Source: Streptomyces sp. GS7
GTDB taxonomy: Bacteria > Actinomycetota > Actinomycetes > Streptomycetales > Streptomycetaceae
Assembly: GCF_009834125.1 (NCBI RefSeq)
Contig: NZ_CP047146.1
Span: 1,605,501-1,669,500 of the forward strand
Length of the DNA stretch: 64,000 nt
Reading direction: 5' to 3'
Part shown: positions 54,142 through 63,662 of the stretch, in pieces
How the letters are laid out: every line of letters begins with the position of its first letter
How positions within the stretch are numbered: position 1 is the stretch's first letter
Notes under the pieces: model-generated
Database searches by the model: none
What the model saw: the letters and a program-made list of their open reading frames with translations, nothing else
What the model was told of the DNA's origin: nothing
Position numbers and translations under genes: made by a program

Positions 54142-56058
54142 GTGGCAGGCAGGATCAACGATGACGATGTGAAGGCGGTGCGGGACGCGGTCCCGATCGA
54201 CGCCGTCGTGTCCGAGTACCTCCAGCTCCGCAACGCCGGCGGCGGCAATCTCAAGGGCCTGTGCCCCTTCCACGATGAGAAGTCCCCGTCGTTCCACGTG
54301 AGCCCGGCCAAGGGGCTCTACCACTGCTTCGGCTGCCAGGAGGGCGGCGACACCGTCGACTTCGTCATGAAGATCGACCACCTCTCCTTCGCCGAGACCA
54401 TCGAGCGCCTCGCCTCCCAGGCCGGAATCACCCTCCGATACGAGGAGGGCGGCTACACCCCCGGCCGCCAGCAGGGCGAGCGCACCCGCCTCGTGGAGGC
54501 CCACAAGGCCGCCGCCCAGTTCTACGGGGAGCAGCTGGACTCCCCCGAAGCCGAGATCGCCCGGAAGTTCCTCGCCGAGCGCGGCTTCGACCAGGCCGCC
54601 GCCCAGCACTTCGGCGTCGGTTACAGCCCCGCCGGCTGGGACCACCTCACCCGCTTCCTGCGCGGGCGCGGCTTCAGCGACCAGGAGCTGGTCCTCTCCG
54701 GCATCTCCCAGGAGGGCCGCCGCGGCCCCATCGACCGCTTCCGCGGCCGTCTGATGTGGCCCATCCGCGACATCGCCGGCGAGGTCGTCGGCTTCGGCGC
54801 CCGCAAGCTCCGCGAGGACGACAACGGCCCGAAGTACCTGAACACCCCCGAGACCCCGATCTACCGCAAGTCCCAGGTCCTGTACGGCATCGACCTCGCC
54901 AAGAAGGAGATCGCCAAGACCAGCCGCGCGGTGGTCGTCGAGGGCTACACCGACGTCATGGCCTGCCATCTGGCCGGGATCACCACCGCCATCGCCACCT
55001 GCGGCACCGCCTTCGGCGAGGGCCACATCAAGATCCTCCGCCGCCTGCTGATGGACAACTCCGGCTCCGAGGTCGTCTTCACCTTCGACGGCGACGCCGC
55101 CGGCCAGAAGGCCGCCCTGCGCGCCTTCGAGGACGACCAGAAGTTCGCCGCCGAGACCTCCATCGCGATCACCCCCGGCGGCATGGACCCCTGCGACCTG
55201 CGGCTCGCCAAGGGCGACCAGGCGGTCGCCGACCTCGTCGAGTCCCGCACCCCGCTCTTCGAGTTCGCGCTGCGCCACGTCGTCTCCCGGCACAACCTGG
55301 ACACCACCGTGGGCCGGGCCGCCGCGCTGGACGAGGCGGCCCCCATCGTGGCCAACATCAAGAACAGCTCCATCCAGCACGAATCCGCCGTCCAGCTGGC
55401 CGGCATGCTCGGCATCCTGGACACCCAGTTCGTCGTCCGCCGGGTCGGCCAGCTCGCCCGCTGGGCCCGCGAGCGCGGGCGCGACGGCGGCCCCGGCCAG
55501 GGCCGCCCGCAGCGCCCCGGCACGGCCCCGGCCGCCGCCCCGCAGCGCCCCGCGCCCGGCACCGGCGGCCCCGCCCTCAACCTCCGCAGCCCCGCCCACC
55601 GCGTCGAGCGGGAACTGCTCAAGCTCGCCCTACAGCGCCCCGACCTGGTCTCCCCGGCCTTCGACGCCTACGGCGCCGACGAGTTCACCGCGCCGCCGTA
55701 CGCCGTGGTCCGCCAGTGCATCGAGGACGCCGGCGGAGCCTCGGCCGGCGCCGCCGACAGCGGCTATGTCCCCCGCGTCCGCGAGGCGGCGCCCGACGAC
55801 ACCGTCCGCGCCATGGTCACCGAGCTGGCCGTGGAGCCGCTGCACACCCGCCGCGAGCCCGACGAGGCGTACGCCGGCGTCCAGTTGGTCGCCGTCCGCC
55901 TCGCCGCGGTCAACCAGCGGGTCACCGAGATCCGCGGCACCCTCCAGCGCCTGGGCCCGCGCGCCGACCCCGAGCACCTGGCCGCCGTCCAGAACGAGCT
56001 GTGGGTCCTCCAGCAGTACGGCCAGGCCCTCCGCGAGCGCGGCTACGGAGCCCTGTAG
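54142..56058 (+). CDS. dnaG: DNA primase
   Basis: A 638-residue replication primase. The CHC2 zinc finger is CPFHDEKSPSFH and YHCFGCQEGG near residues 40-65. The RNA polymerase core follows (GRLMWPIRDIAGEVVGFGAR), with Toprim motifs VVVEGYTDVMACHLAG and FTFDGDAAGQKAA. The C-terminal helicase-binding helical domain spans about 480-638, after a Gly/Pro/Arg-rich linker (GRPQRPGTAPAAAPQRP). Length is normal for Actinobacteria. It appears leaderless. Confidence 0.97.
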   Translation: MAGRINDDDVKAVRDAVPIDAVVSEYLQLRNAGGGNLKGLCPFHDEKSPSFHVSPAKGLYHCFGCQEGGDTVDFVMKIDHLSFAETIERLASQAGITLRYEEGGYTPGRQQGERTRLVEAHKAAAQFYGEQLDSPEAEIARKFLAERGFDQAAAQHFGVGYSPAGWDHLTRFLRGRGFSDQELVLSGISQEGRRGPIDRFRGRLMWPIRDIAGEVVGFGARKLREDDNGPKYLNTPETPIYRKSQVLYGIDLAKKEIAKTSRAVVVEGYTDVMACHLAGITTAIATCGTAFGEGHIKILRRLLMDNSGSEVVFTFDGDAAGQKAALRAFEDDQKFAAETSIAITPGGMDPCDLRLAKGDQAVADLVESRTPLFEFALRHVVSRHNLDTTVGRAAALDEAAPIVANIKNSSIQHESAVQLAGMLGILDTQFVVRRVGQLARWARERGRDGGPGQGRPQRPGTAPAAAPQRPAPGTGGPALNLRSPAHRVERELLKLALQRPDLVSPAFDAYGADEFTAPPYAVVRQCIEDAGGASAGAADSGYVPRVREAAPDDTVRAMVTELAVEPLHTRREPDEAYAGVQLVAVRLAAVNQRVTEIRGTLQRLGPRADPEHLAAVQNELWVLQQYGQALRERGYGAL

Positions 56059-56176
56059 CACCGCCTCCCGGGCCACCCCCAGCACCTCCCGGTAGCCATC
56101 CGGTCACGGACCGGACTCAAAAAGTGCCCGCACGCCCCTCGTGGCGGGAGTGTGTCGTACTCCACACTGAGGAACG

Positions 56177-57424
56177 GTGCCTGAGTCCTCGGAGCGCGGC
56201 ACACCCGGTCGTACGCACCCCGGTACGGGCCGCGAGTACGCCGCGCAGCCGTTCGTGACGTACGGGACGGACGGCGGCTCGGCCGCGACCGTTCCCGGGC
56301 TTTCTGCCGCCCCAGACGCGATCACCCTGGAGGTCGCCCCCGTGCAGACCCAGACCCTCCCCGACGCACCGCCCGCCGGCACACCGGCCGCCCCCGCCCT
56401 CGCCGACCTGCCGACCGGGCAGGTCACGGTCCCGCAGCAGCCCGAACCCCCCGCCGCCGAGATGGTCCTGGAGGAGATCACCCCCGAGCCGCCGCCCCGC
56501 CCCGGGACCGTCAGCCCGTCCTCCGACCTGTTCCGCCAGTACCTCCGCGAGATCGGCCGGATCCCGCTGCTCACCGCCGCCGAGGAGGTCGAGCTCGCCC
56601 GCCGCGTCGAGGCCGGCCTGTTCGCCGAGGAGAAGCTCACCGGCACCCCCGACCTGGACTCCCAACTCGCCTACGACCTCGACAAGTTGGTGGTCCTGGG
56701 CCGGATGGCCAAGCGCCGCCTCATCGAGGCCAACCTGCGCCTCGTGGTCTCCGTCGCCAAGCGCTACGTCGGCCGCGGGCTGACCATGCTCGACCTCGTC
56801 CAGGAGGGAAACCTCGGACTGATCCGCGCCGTCGAGAAGTTCGACTACGCCCGCGGCTACAAGTTCTCCACCTACGCGACCTGGTGGATCCGCCAGGCCA
56901 TGTCCCGCGCCCTCGCCGACCAGGCCCGCACCATCCGCGTCCCCGTCCATGTCGTCGAGCTGATCAACCGCGTCGTACGGGTCCAGCGCCGGATGCTCCA
57001 GGAGCACGGCTGCGAACCGACCCCCGAGGAGGTCGCGGCCAGCCTCGACCTCACCGAGGAACGCGTCAGCGAGGTGCTGCGGCTCGCCCAGGAACCGGTC
57101 TCCCTGCACGCCCCCGTGGGCGAGGAGGAGGACGTCGCCCTCGGCGACCTCATCGAGGACGGCGACGCCGCCTCCCCCGTCGAGTCCGCCGCGTTCCTGC
57201 TGCTTCGCGAGCACCTCGACGCGGTCCTCTCCACCCTCGGCGAACGCGAGCGCAAGGTCGTCCAGCTCCGCTACGGCCTGGCCGACGGCCGTCCCCGCAC
57301 CCTGGAGGAGATCGGCCGGATCTTCGGCGTCACCCGCGAGCGGATACGGCAGATCGAGTCCAAGACCCTCAACAAACTCCGCGACCACGCCTTCGCCGAC
57401 CAGCTCCGCGGCTATCTCGACTGA
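56177..57424 (+). CDS. hrdA: Principal-like sigma factor HrdA (group 2)
   Basis: A 415-residue sigma-70 protein. The N-terminal 110 residues are Pro/Ala-rich and unconserved. Region 1.2 is [20 protein letters not shown]; regions 2.1-2.4 include [40 protein letters not shown], and [20 protein letters not shown]; region 3 has [17 protein letters not shown]; region 4.2 is [18 protein letters not shown]. It is shorter than HrdB and lacks its acidic N terminus. I assign hrdA by recalled gene order behind dnaG. GTG 56342 with GGAGG 8 nt upstream is a strong alternative start, giving 360 residues. Confidence 0.85.
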   Translation: MPESSERGTPGRTHPGTGREYAAQPFVTYGTDGGSAATVPGLSAAPDAITLEVAPVQTQTLPDAPPAGTPAAPALADLPTGQVTVPQQPEPPAAEMVLEEITPEPPPRPGTVSPSSDLFRQYLREIGRIPLLTAAEEVELARRVEAGLFAEEKLTGTPDLDSQLAYDLDKLVVLGRMAKRRLIEANLRLVVSVAKRYVGRGLTMLDLVQEGNLGLIRAVEKFDYARGYKFSTYATWWIRQAMSRALADQARTIRVPVHVVELINRVVRVQRRMLQEHGCEPTPEEVAASLDLTEERVSEVLRLAQEPVSLHAPVGEEEDVALGDLIEDGDAASPVESAAFLLLREHLDAVLSTLGERERKVVQLRYGLADGRPRTLEEIGRIFGVTRERIRQIESKTLNKLRDHAFADQLRGYLD

Positions 57425-57457
57425 GCCGCGGAGTGCCCGTGCGGCGGCGCGGCCCGG

Positions 57458-58927
57458 TCAGCCCTCCCGCTGGAACGCCCCCGGGTGGGCCTCGTCGCGC
57501 ACCGCCGCGTACTGCTGGCGTACCGCCTGCCAGACCGGCAGCTCCTCGCCCGGCTCGAAGACCTGGCTCGCCGCCGCCGGCCACTGCGGAGGCTCCGGGT
57601 ACCCCGATCCGCCGTCCCCACCGGCGGCCGGGGTGCCCGTACGGTGCGCCGCGTTCCACGCCCAGGCCGCCTGCCGGGCCGCACCCAGCGCCGCGTAGTC
57701 GGCCGGCTGCGGCACCACGACCTGCGCCCCGAACAGCCCGGGCGCCGCCGTCTGCACCGCGCCCAGCTCGGCCGCCGCGCCCAGCAGGAACACCCGGTGC
57801 ACCGCCACGCCCCGACCGCGCAGCACGTCCAGCGCGTCCGCGAGCCCGCACAGCATGCCCTCCACGGCCGCCCGCGCCAGGTGCTCCGGCTTCATGCTCT
57901 CCCGGCGCATCCCGTGCAACGACCCTGCGGTGTGCGGCAGATGAGGCGTCCGCTCGCCCTCCAGATAAGGCAGCAGCACCATCCCGTACGCGCCGGGCGA
58001 CGACTTCAGCGCCAGGTCGGACAGCCCCGCCAGATCCGTGCCGAGCAGCTCCGCCGCACCGCGCAGTACCCGCACCGCGTTGGTGGTGTGCACCACCGGC
58101 AGATGCCGCCCCGTCGCGTCCGCGAACGAGGTGATCGTCCCGGACGGATCGACCAGCGCCTCGTGGTGGATGCCGAAGACCGACCCCGAGGCGCCCAGCG
58201 ACACCACCGCGTCGCCCGCGCCGACCCCCAGCCCGAAGGCCGCGGCCATCGTCTCGCCGGTACCGGCCGAGATCAGCAGCCCCTCCGGCGTGAAACCGGC
58301 CGTGCCCGACGGGCCCAGCACCTCCGGAAGCCGCACCTGATGCCCCAGCGCCAACTCCACCAGGTCCGGCCGGTACGTGCCGGTCGCCGCCGACCAGAAA
58401 CCGGTCGCCGAGGCCCCGCCCCGGTCCGTGGTCCGCCGCGCCGGCCGGCCCAGCAGCTGCCAGGCCAGCCAGTCGTGCGGCTGCATGACCTCCGCGATCC
58501 GGGCCGCGTTCGCCGGCTCGGCACGCGCCAGCCAGCGCAGCTTGGTCACCGGGTGCGCCGCCTGCGGCACCGACCCGACGGCCTGCGCCCACGCGGACCG
58601 GCCGCCCAGCGAATCCACCAGGTCCGCCGCCGCGCCCTGCGCCCGCTTGTCGTTGCCCACCAGCGCCGGCCGGACGAGGTTCCCGTCGGCGTCCAGCGGC
58701 ACCAGCCCGTGCTGCTGCGCGGAGACACCGATGGCCTGCACGCCCTCCAGCAGCCCGTTCCCCGCGGCCTCGCCGAGTGACATCAGCCACGCCTGAGGAT
58801 CGACATCAGGCCCCTTCTCGACGGGGTGCGGTGCGTACCCCTGCCTGACGACGGCACCCGTGTCCGCATCGCAGACCACGATCCGTGTGCTCTCGGACGA
58901 ACTGTCCAACCCGGCGACTATCCCCAT
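57458..58927 (-). CDS. xylB: Xylulokinase (FGGY family)
   Basis: A 489-residue sugar kinase phosphorylating xylulose. The N-terminal ATPase fold opens VAGLDSSSESTRIVVCDAD, the substrate loop is IGVSAQQHGLVPLD, and the second domain contains VVSLGASGSVFGI and LPYLEGERTPHLPHTAGS (FGGY signature region), then MLCGLADALDVLRGRG and VFLLGAAAELGAV. The C terminus has QPADYAALGAARQAAWAW. It converges with hrdA (33 nt gap); no xylA is present here. Confidence 0.9.
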   Translation of the reverse strand: MGIVAGLDSSSESTRIVVCDADTGAVVRQGYAPHPVEKGPDVDPQAWLMSLGEAAGNGLLEGVQAIGVSAQQHGLVPLDADGNLVRPALVGNDKRAQGAAADLVDSLGGRSAWAQAVGSVPQAAHPVTKLRWLARAEPANAARIAEVMQPHDWLAWQLLGRPARRTTDRGGASATGFWSAATGTYRPDLVELALGHQVRLPEVLGPSGTAGFTPEGLLISAGTGETMAAAFGLGVGAGDAVVSLGASGSVFGIHHEALVDPSGTITSFADATGRHLPVVHTTNAVRVLRGAAELLGTDLAGLSDLALKSSPGAYGMVLLPYLEGERTPHLPHTAGSLHGMRRESMKPEHLARAAVEGMLCGLADALDVLRGRGVAVHRVFLLGAAAELGAVQTAAPGLFGAQVVVPQPADYAALGAARQAAWAWNAAHRTGTPAAGGDGGSGYPEPPQWPAAASQVFEPGEELPVWQAVRQQYAAVRDEAHPGAFQREG

Positions 58928-59005
58928 GGCCCCAGATGATGCCCCATGGATCGCATGGGGAGAGAGTCAGGGTTTGCCCGGCAGGGCCCGGGCGCGTGCG
59001 GAGCC

Positions 59006-59305
59006 TCAGGTGTTGCTGGTGCCCCAGTCGTCCTCGTCGTTCGCGCGCTGCTCGCGCAGCGACCGCACCCGCTCGGCGACCGGCGCGGGCAGCCGCCCCT
59101 CGACCTTCGCGGAAACCGTCCCGAACACCCTGGTCGCGGTCTGCCGCCCGGTCAGCGCGGCGGACTCGGCGGTGTTGCGGACCGCGGGGTTCCGCGCGAT
59201 CCGCTGCGCGCCCTTCCGCAGCTGCTCGTACCGCTCCCGGCCGGCCCGGGTCCCGAGCACATATCCCACCGCCAGTCCCGCGATGAACGTGAGCCGGTAG
59301 CGCAT
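59006..59305 (-). CDS. YtxH-like small membrane-associated protein
   Basis: A 99-residue protein: one N-terminal helix RLTFIAGLAVGYVLGTRAGR, the common YtxH-type start, then a long amphipathic helical part (RYEQLRKGAQRIARNP, ESAALTGRQTATRVFG) and an acidic tail NDEDDWG. No enzymatic motif; function unknown, probably anchored in the membrane. Confidence 0.8.
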   Translation of the reverse strand: MRYRLTFIAGLAVGYVLGTRAGRERYEQLRKGAQRIARNPAVRNTAESAALTGRQTATRVFGTVSAKVEGRLPAPVAERVRSLREQRANDEDDWGTSNT

Positions 59306-59523
59306 CGCTCCACCTTTCCCATGCCGCTCGATCCGCGTCCGGTGCCGGGCGGCAGCGGACCACCGGGCTGCGCACCTGCCCTCCGGCGCCGGAGATCACC
59401 TGCGGCGACCTGAGGCCATACCGATTGGCGGAGCACCCCCCTGCTTGCGCTAATGTATGTGTCGCAGCGAGCGCCCGCCGTCCGGAAGCCCGGACAGCGA
59501 TGCATTCGAGGCACACAGAGCAA

Positions 59524-59596
59524 TCCCCTGTAGCTCAATTGGCAGAGCAGCCGGCTGTTAACCGGCAGGTTACTGGTTCGAGTCCAGTCGGGGGAG
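59524..59596 (+). tRNA. tRNA-Asn (GTT), copy 1
   Basis: A 73-nt cloverleaf: acceptor TCCCCTG/CGGGGGA with a T-G pair, D arm GCTC/GAGC, anticodon loop CTGTTAA, T arm ACTGG-TTCGAGT-CCAGT. No CCA is encoded. A second copy follows after 5 nt. Confidence 0.95.
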
Positions 59597-59601
59597 CTCG
59601 G

Positions 59602-59674
59602 TCCCCTGTAGCTCAATTGGCAGAGCATTCGGCTGTTAACCGGAGGGTTACTGGTTCGAGTCCAGTCGGGGGAG
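59602..59674 (+). tRNA. tRNA-Asn (GTT), copy 2
   Basis: Identical in length to copy 1 and differing only at positions 27, 28, 43 and 44 at the base of the anticodon stem; the changes keep pairing (G-C to T-A, C-G to T-G). No CCA encoded. Confidence 0.95.
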
Positions 59675-59685
59675 CAGAAAGAACG

Positions 59686-59710
59686 AGGACCCCGGAAGGG
59701 GTCCTTTTTC
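59686..59710 (+). terminator. Intrinsic terminator after the tRNA-Asn pair
   Basis: A perfect 8-bp stem AGGACCCC/GGGGTCCT with a GGAA loop followed by TTTTC, a classic Rho-independent terminator. Confidence 0.9.
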
Positions 59711-59854
59711 TTGTGCCCGGGAACCGAACGACCGGTGATCGAAGTCCTTTTGGGCAGGCAAGGTCGCCCGACGGCAGCCCGCACGGGCAGCAGATCGTAT
59801 GAGCGGCTATGCTGCGGCAGACGGCGCGCACAAATGTGCGCGACGCGCCGTGAG

Positions 59855-59928
59855 GGGGCGGTAGCTCAGCCGGTTAGAGCAGCGGACTCATAATCCGTCG
59901 GCCGTGGGTTCGAGTCCCACCCGCCCCA
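59855..59928 (+). tRNA. tRNA with CAT anticodon, probably Ile2 (lysidine) rather than Met
   Basis: A 74-nt cloverleaf: acceptor GGGGCGG/CCGCCCC, D arm GCTC/GAGC, anticodon loop CTCATAA, T arm GTGGG/CCCAC, discriminator A. The anticodon stem has a G27-T43 pair as in E. coli tRNA-Ile2, and it lacks initiator features, so I favour Ile2; elongator Met is not excluded. A long interrupted palindrome (59821-59851) and a TATGCT -10-like box (59806-59811) lie upstream. Confidence 0.85.
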
Positions 59929-59980
59929 CCGCAGCCTGGTAGCGCAGAAACGATCAGACCCGGTGAGAACACGGCAGGAA

Positions 59981-60010
59981 GGGCCCTCGCGGACACGCGA
60001 GGGCCCTTTT
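59981..60010 (+). terminator. Intrinsic terminator after the CAT tRNA
   Basis: An 11-bp perfect stem GGGCCCTCGCG/CGCGAGGGCCC, loop GACA, followed by TTTT. Strong. Confidence 0.9.
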
Positions 60011-60488
60011 CCATGCGGCTTCACGGGGCTTCGTGCGGCTTCACGGGGGCTCTTCCTGCGGTCGTGGTGCCGCGTCCGGTTCGGCGGCGCGGTCTCCCGG
60101 TCCGCGGGTGGTGGGATCCGGGCGGTGTGCGCCATGGCGGGCGCTGCTCTGCCGCGGGTGGGTGCCGGAGGAACGGGACCGGCTGCCGTACGGCGGTGCG
60201 GGGAGGGGGCGTACAGCGGGCCGGCCGGGCACGGGCACGGGCGGGACGCGGATCCGCGGCGCCGGGTGCGGTGGCCGGAGGCGCTGGTGCGGACCGGCCG
60301 AGGACGCCGCGCGCCGGCACGCGCCGCACCGCGCCGGGATCCGGCCGGCGGGGTGCCGGCGCGCGGGTCCGGGCCGCGGCGCTGCTGCCCGAGCGCCGCC
60401 CCGGGGTCACCTCGGAGCACACCGCGCTGCTGGCGGCGTACGCGGAGAGCGCTGTGGGGCACAGCGGGCTGCTGCTGGGGGAGCGGAG
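60011..60488. other. 480-bp region without a supported gene
   Basis: Extremely GC-rich. Near 60370-60480 the plus-strand frame gives AALLPERRPGVTSEHTALLAAYAE, which looks protein-like, but no start or stop fits it and I cannot name a family; it may be a gene fragment. Nothing else is seen. Confidence 0.35.
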
Positions 60489-61253
60489 TCAGGGGGCGGG
60501 TGCGGGCCTGCGGACGTCGTGGGTGATCCAGACGCAGGGTTCCCAGTACGCGCCCCGGTCGCGGGCGTGGTCGATGTGGAGGGTGTCCAGGCCGCCAGGG
60601 AAGACGTAGGTGCCGTCGTCGGGGAAGGCCATGCCGGTCCAGGTCTCCCATTCGGCGACCGTGCCGGTGATGCGGGAGGACTGCGCCACCGCGGCGGCGA
60701 TGGTGCCGCCCTGGCGTACCTGGGTGCGGATCCATGGGTCGAAGGGGGCGCCGTCGGGGCGGGTCCAGGACGCGTAGCGCTCGATGGGGACGAGGGGATA
60801 GCGGTCCTTCCAGGTGGGGCGGACCGGGACGACGACGTGGGAGAGGCCGGCGGCGCGGGCCATGTCGGCCATGTGCCCGAGGAGGCGGGTGGAGTGGCCC
60901 CTGCCCTGGTGGGCGCGCGGGATCTCGATGCCCAGGGCGCACAGGGCGTCCGGTGCGGCCCCCGCGTCGTGGTCGCGGAACGCCGCCTCGATGGACGCGT
61001 CGAGGCCGGTGCCGAGGCCCTCGGGAGTGCCGTCCCAGGTGCGCGGAAGGGTGCGGCCGGCGCCCAGGACGGTGTCGGTGTCCGGGTCGTGGAGGAGGAA
61101 CTGGTGGTCGGCGAAGTCGCTGAAGAGGCGGTCCCAGAAGCCGGCGTTGATATCGCCGTGGAGGTTGTATTCGGGGACGATACCGGCGAATTCGTCGCTG
61201 ACGCGGTCCCAGAGTTCGGGGCGTTCGGAGTGGTGCACGAAGGCGGGGGTCAT
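60489..61253 (-). CDS. GNAT-family N-acetyltransferase
   Basis: A 254-residue acetyltransferase. The acetyl-CoA motif is in LGIEIPRAHQGRGHSTRLLGHM (Q-G-R-G-x-S), with VVVPVRPTWKDRYPLVPIERYASW as the following strand and substrate region; the C-terminal VAEWETWTGMAFPDDGTYVF and DRGAYWEPCVWI are typical of a larger Streptomyces GNAT subgroup. The ATG overlaps the upstream methyltransferase stop (ATGA), so the two are coupled. Substrate unknown. Confidence 0.85.
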   Translation of the reverse strand: MTPAFVHHSERPELWDRVSDEFAGIVPEYNLHGDINAGFWDRLFSDFADHQFLLHDPDTDTVLGAGRTLPRTWDGTPEGLGTGLDASIEAAFRDHDAGAAPDALCALGIEIPRAHQGRGHSTRLLGHMADMARAAGLSHVVVPVRPTWKDRYPLVPIERYASWTRPDGAPFDPWIRTQVRQGGTIAAAVAQSSRITGTVAEWETWTGMAFPDDGTYVFPGGLDTLHIDHARDRGAYWEPCVWITHDVRRPAPAP

Positions 61254-62110
61254 GCGGCGCTCGTTTCGGGCTTCTCGGCGGCCCAGATGACGACCAGGGG
61301 GATTCCCTCCCAGGCGGCGCGGGCGGCGTCGGCGATGGACTCCTCGTAACCGCCCGGTGCCAGCCGCCCGTTGAAGACCGGTTCGTGGCATTCCCGTACG
61401 GTCAGCCCGGCGTCGGCGAAGGCGGAGAGATAACTGCTGTGGAGATGGCGGTGGTTGCGGACGAATGCCAGCCGGTCGTTGTCGTGGACGAAAATGCACT
61501 GGCCCTGGAGCGTGGTGACGAACGGATGCAGGTCGGAGACGATGACCCGGCCGCCGGGGCGGACCACCCGGGCCAGTTCGCCGATACCGGAGGAAAGGTC
61601 CGGGAGATGGGTCAGGGCGAGGGAGCAGACGGCGAGGTCGACGCTGTCGTCATCCAGCGGGAGTTTTTCCAGATGGCCCTCGCGGAATTCCGCGCCGGGT
61701 GCTTTCCGGTGGGCGTGCGCGAGCATTTCGGGTGACTGGTCGACGCCGATGGTGCGGTAGCCGCGGGCGGCCAGGGCGGCGGTCTGGCGGCCGGTGCCGC
61801 AGGCCGCGTCCAGGGCGGTGCCGGCCGGGCCGCGGTCCAGCAGGCCGTGCAGAATCGGCTCCTCGACCTCCAGGTAGGCGCTCGGCAGCGAGTCGTAGCG
61901 GCTGGACCAGGACGCGTAGCCGTCCGCGGCGTCGAGTTCGCTGACCGGCTTACGGCGGTCCGGGCGGGTGGCGGCGCTGTCGTCGGCGTAGCTGCGGATC
62001 TCGGCCAGGCGCGCCGCGATGAATTCCTCGTCGGCGTCCATCGCATGCCGTAGCAGGGCCAGTCCCTCAATGCCCAGTACCAGTTCCCTTACCCGGAATT
62101 CACTGCCCAT
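61250..62110 (-). CDS. Class I SAM-dependent methyltransferase
   Basis: A 286-residue UbiE/MenG-like methyltransferase. The SAM motif I is ALDAACGTGRQTAALAARGY, motif II is in TIGVDQSPEMLAHAHRKAP, and SVDLAVCSLALTHLPDL plus LARVVRPGGRVIVSDLHPF complete the fold. The N-terminal 90 residues are helical with VRELVLGIEGLALLRHAMDA. ATG 62110 has GGAGG 7 nt upstream. It is first in an operon with the GNAT gene, divergent from the DMFase-like gene. Substrate unknown. Confidence 0.9.
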   Translation of the reverse strand: MGSEFRVRELVLGIEGLALLRHAMDADEEFIAARLAEIRSYADDSAATRPDRRKPVSELDAADGYASWSSRYDSLPSAYLEVEEPILHGLLDRGPAGTALDAACGTGRQTAALAARGYRTIGVDQSPEMLAHAHRKAPGAEFREGHLEKLPLDDDSVDLAVCSLALTHLPDLSSGIGELARVVRPGGRVIVSDLHPFVTTLQGQCIFVHDNDRLAFVRNHRHLHSSYLSAFADAGLTVRECHEPVFNGRLAPGGYEESIADAARAAWEGIPLVVIWAAEKPETSAA

Positions 62111-62165
62111 TTTCTGCCTCCGTTGGCCGGAATTTTCGTTGTTGCGGACCGGTGCCGCACCTAGC

Positions 62166-63662
62166 ATGGCGCGGGTGATCGAGGGATATATGGATCGTGA
62201 GAGTGTGATAGCCGGACGGCGTCTCGGATTTCATGTGTCGACGGATGCCGGGGAATTCCGGGTCCGTTTCTACCGGCTGGGACGGGAACTCGCCTTCATG
62301 GCGGAGACCGGCCCGTATCCGGGTGTCCCGGCCGCCGCGCCGCCGCATCCGGACGGCGTCCGGGAGCATGCCTCGCCGGCCGTGGACTGGGACTGGCCGC
62401 CGTACGACCACCGCATCCCCGACGACTGGCCGCCGGGGATCTATCTCGCCCACTTCGTCGAGGAGGAGGGGAGGGGAGAGGGGGAGGAGAGGCGCGCCCG
62501 GGACGTTGCGCTGTTGGACGACACGGGGATCGCCGGTTTCGGCCGGGAGTTCTTCGTGGTCCGGCCGCGGCATCCCGGCGCGGGCGGGGCCCGCATCCTC
62601 TACAAGAAGTCGACCTACACCCGACACGCCTACAACCGCGCGGACCGCGCGGACGTCCAGCGGGCCGCCAGCCTCTACGACCACCCCGTCTATCAGGAGG
62701 GCGGCGCCGACCGGCCCCGCGGCCATCAGCTCAGCCTGCACCGGCCCGGCGGCGTCGACGACCTCGCCTACTGGGACGCGCCGTTCATCGCCTGGCTGGA
62801 ACGCAGCGGTTACGAGGTCGAGTACTGCACCGACCTCGACCTCCACGAGGACCCGGGGCTGCTCGCCCCGTACCGGCTGCTGCTGAGCGTCGGGCACGAC
62901 GAGTACTGGAGCGCGGCGATGCGCGCCCAGGTCGCGGAGTTCGTGCGCGGGGGCGGCAACGTGGCGTTCCTCAGCGCCAACACCTGCTGGTGGCGGGTGC
63001 ATCCGGTGGACGGCAACAGCGCGTTCGTCTCCGACACCGACCACCACGTGGGCACCGAGTACCCGCATCTCCCGGCGACCGACCTGTGGTGGCCGGCGCC
63101 GCCGGACGGGGTCGGGGAGCCGGAGAACGCGCTCACCGGCGTCAGCTTCCGCAACGGCGGGATGTGGCCGGGGGACTGGCCCGGCGACCGGCCCCGCGAG
63201 GGGTACCGGGTCCAGCACGCCGACCACTGGGTCTACGAGGGCACCGGCCTGCGGGACGGCACGGACGGCGGCGCCCAGGACGCCCTGGGCGCCGGGACCG
63301 CGCTGATCGGCTACGAGTGCGACGGCGCGGCCTTCGCGACGGACGCGGACGGGGTGGCCCGCGCCACCGGGGCGGACGGCACTCCCGAGTCCTTCCTCAT
63401 CCTGGGGATCTACCTCCTGGATCCGGTGCACGACGACTTTCACCACCTGAGATGGGGGCACTGGAACTGCCCGGAGCGCGAGGCGGCGATCACCTCCCCG
63501 CGCGCCGCCACGATGGGGCTCTACACCGCCGGGGGCACGGTGTTCACGGCCGGAACCACCGACTGGCCGGTGGTCTGCGGCCGCGAACTGGACCCCGGGG
63601 TCGTCCGGGTGACCCGGAACGTACTGAACCGGCTGGCCGGCCCGGCTACAGCAGACCGCTGA
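62166..63662 (+). CDS. N,N-dimethylformamidase-like protein (large-subunit C-terminal domain)
   Basis: A 498-residue protein. Family signatures: N-terminal IEGYMDRESVIAGRRLGFHV, a Trp/Pro-rich region DWDWPPYDHRIPDDWPPGIY, then the conserved SVGHDEYWSAAMRAQVAEFV and GGGNVAFLSANTCWWRVHP, which match the C-terminal domain of the DMFase large subunit with its glutamine-amidotransferase-like fold, and GHWNCPEREAAITSP near the end. ATG 62166 is preferred because the family N terminus needs IEGYMD; a leaderless start is likely. No small-subunit gene is adjacent, so true DMF hydrolysis is unproven. Its 3' end overlaps the convergent HAD gene by 17 nt. Confidence 0.75.
   Translation: MARVIEGYMDRESVIAGRRLGFHVSTDAGEFRVRFYRLGRELAFMAETGPYPGVPAAAPPHPDGVREHASPAVDWDWPPYDHRIPDDWPPGIYLAHFVEEEGRGEGEERRARDVALLDDTGIAGFGREFFVVRPRHPGAGGARILYKKSTYTRHAYNRADRADVQRAASLYDHPVYQEGGADRPRGHQLSLHRPGGVDDLAYWDAPFIAWLERSGYEVEYCTDLDLHEDPGLLAPYRLLLSVGHDEYWSAAMRAQVAEFVRGGGNVAFLSANTCWWRVHPVDGNSAFVSDTDHHVGTEYPHLPATDLWWPAPPDGVGEPENALTGVSFRNGGMWPGDWPGDRPREGYRVQHADHWVYEGTGLRDGTDGGAQDALGAGTALIGYECDGAAFATDADGVARATGADGTPESFLILGIYLLDPVHDDFHHLRWGHWNCPEREAAITSPRAATMGLYTAGGTVFTAGTTDWPVVCGRELDPGVVRVTRNVLNRLAGPATADR

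Noticed and set aside
59524..59928. tRNA cluster as an integration (att) site of a mobile element
   Set aside because: There is no integrase, no partial tRNA 3' copy and no foreign genes nearby; the tRNAs are intact and have their own terminators.
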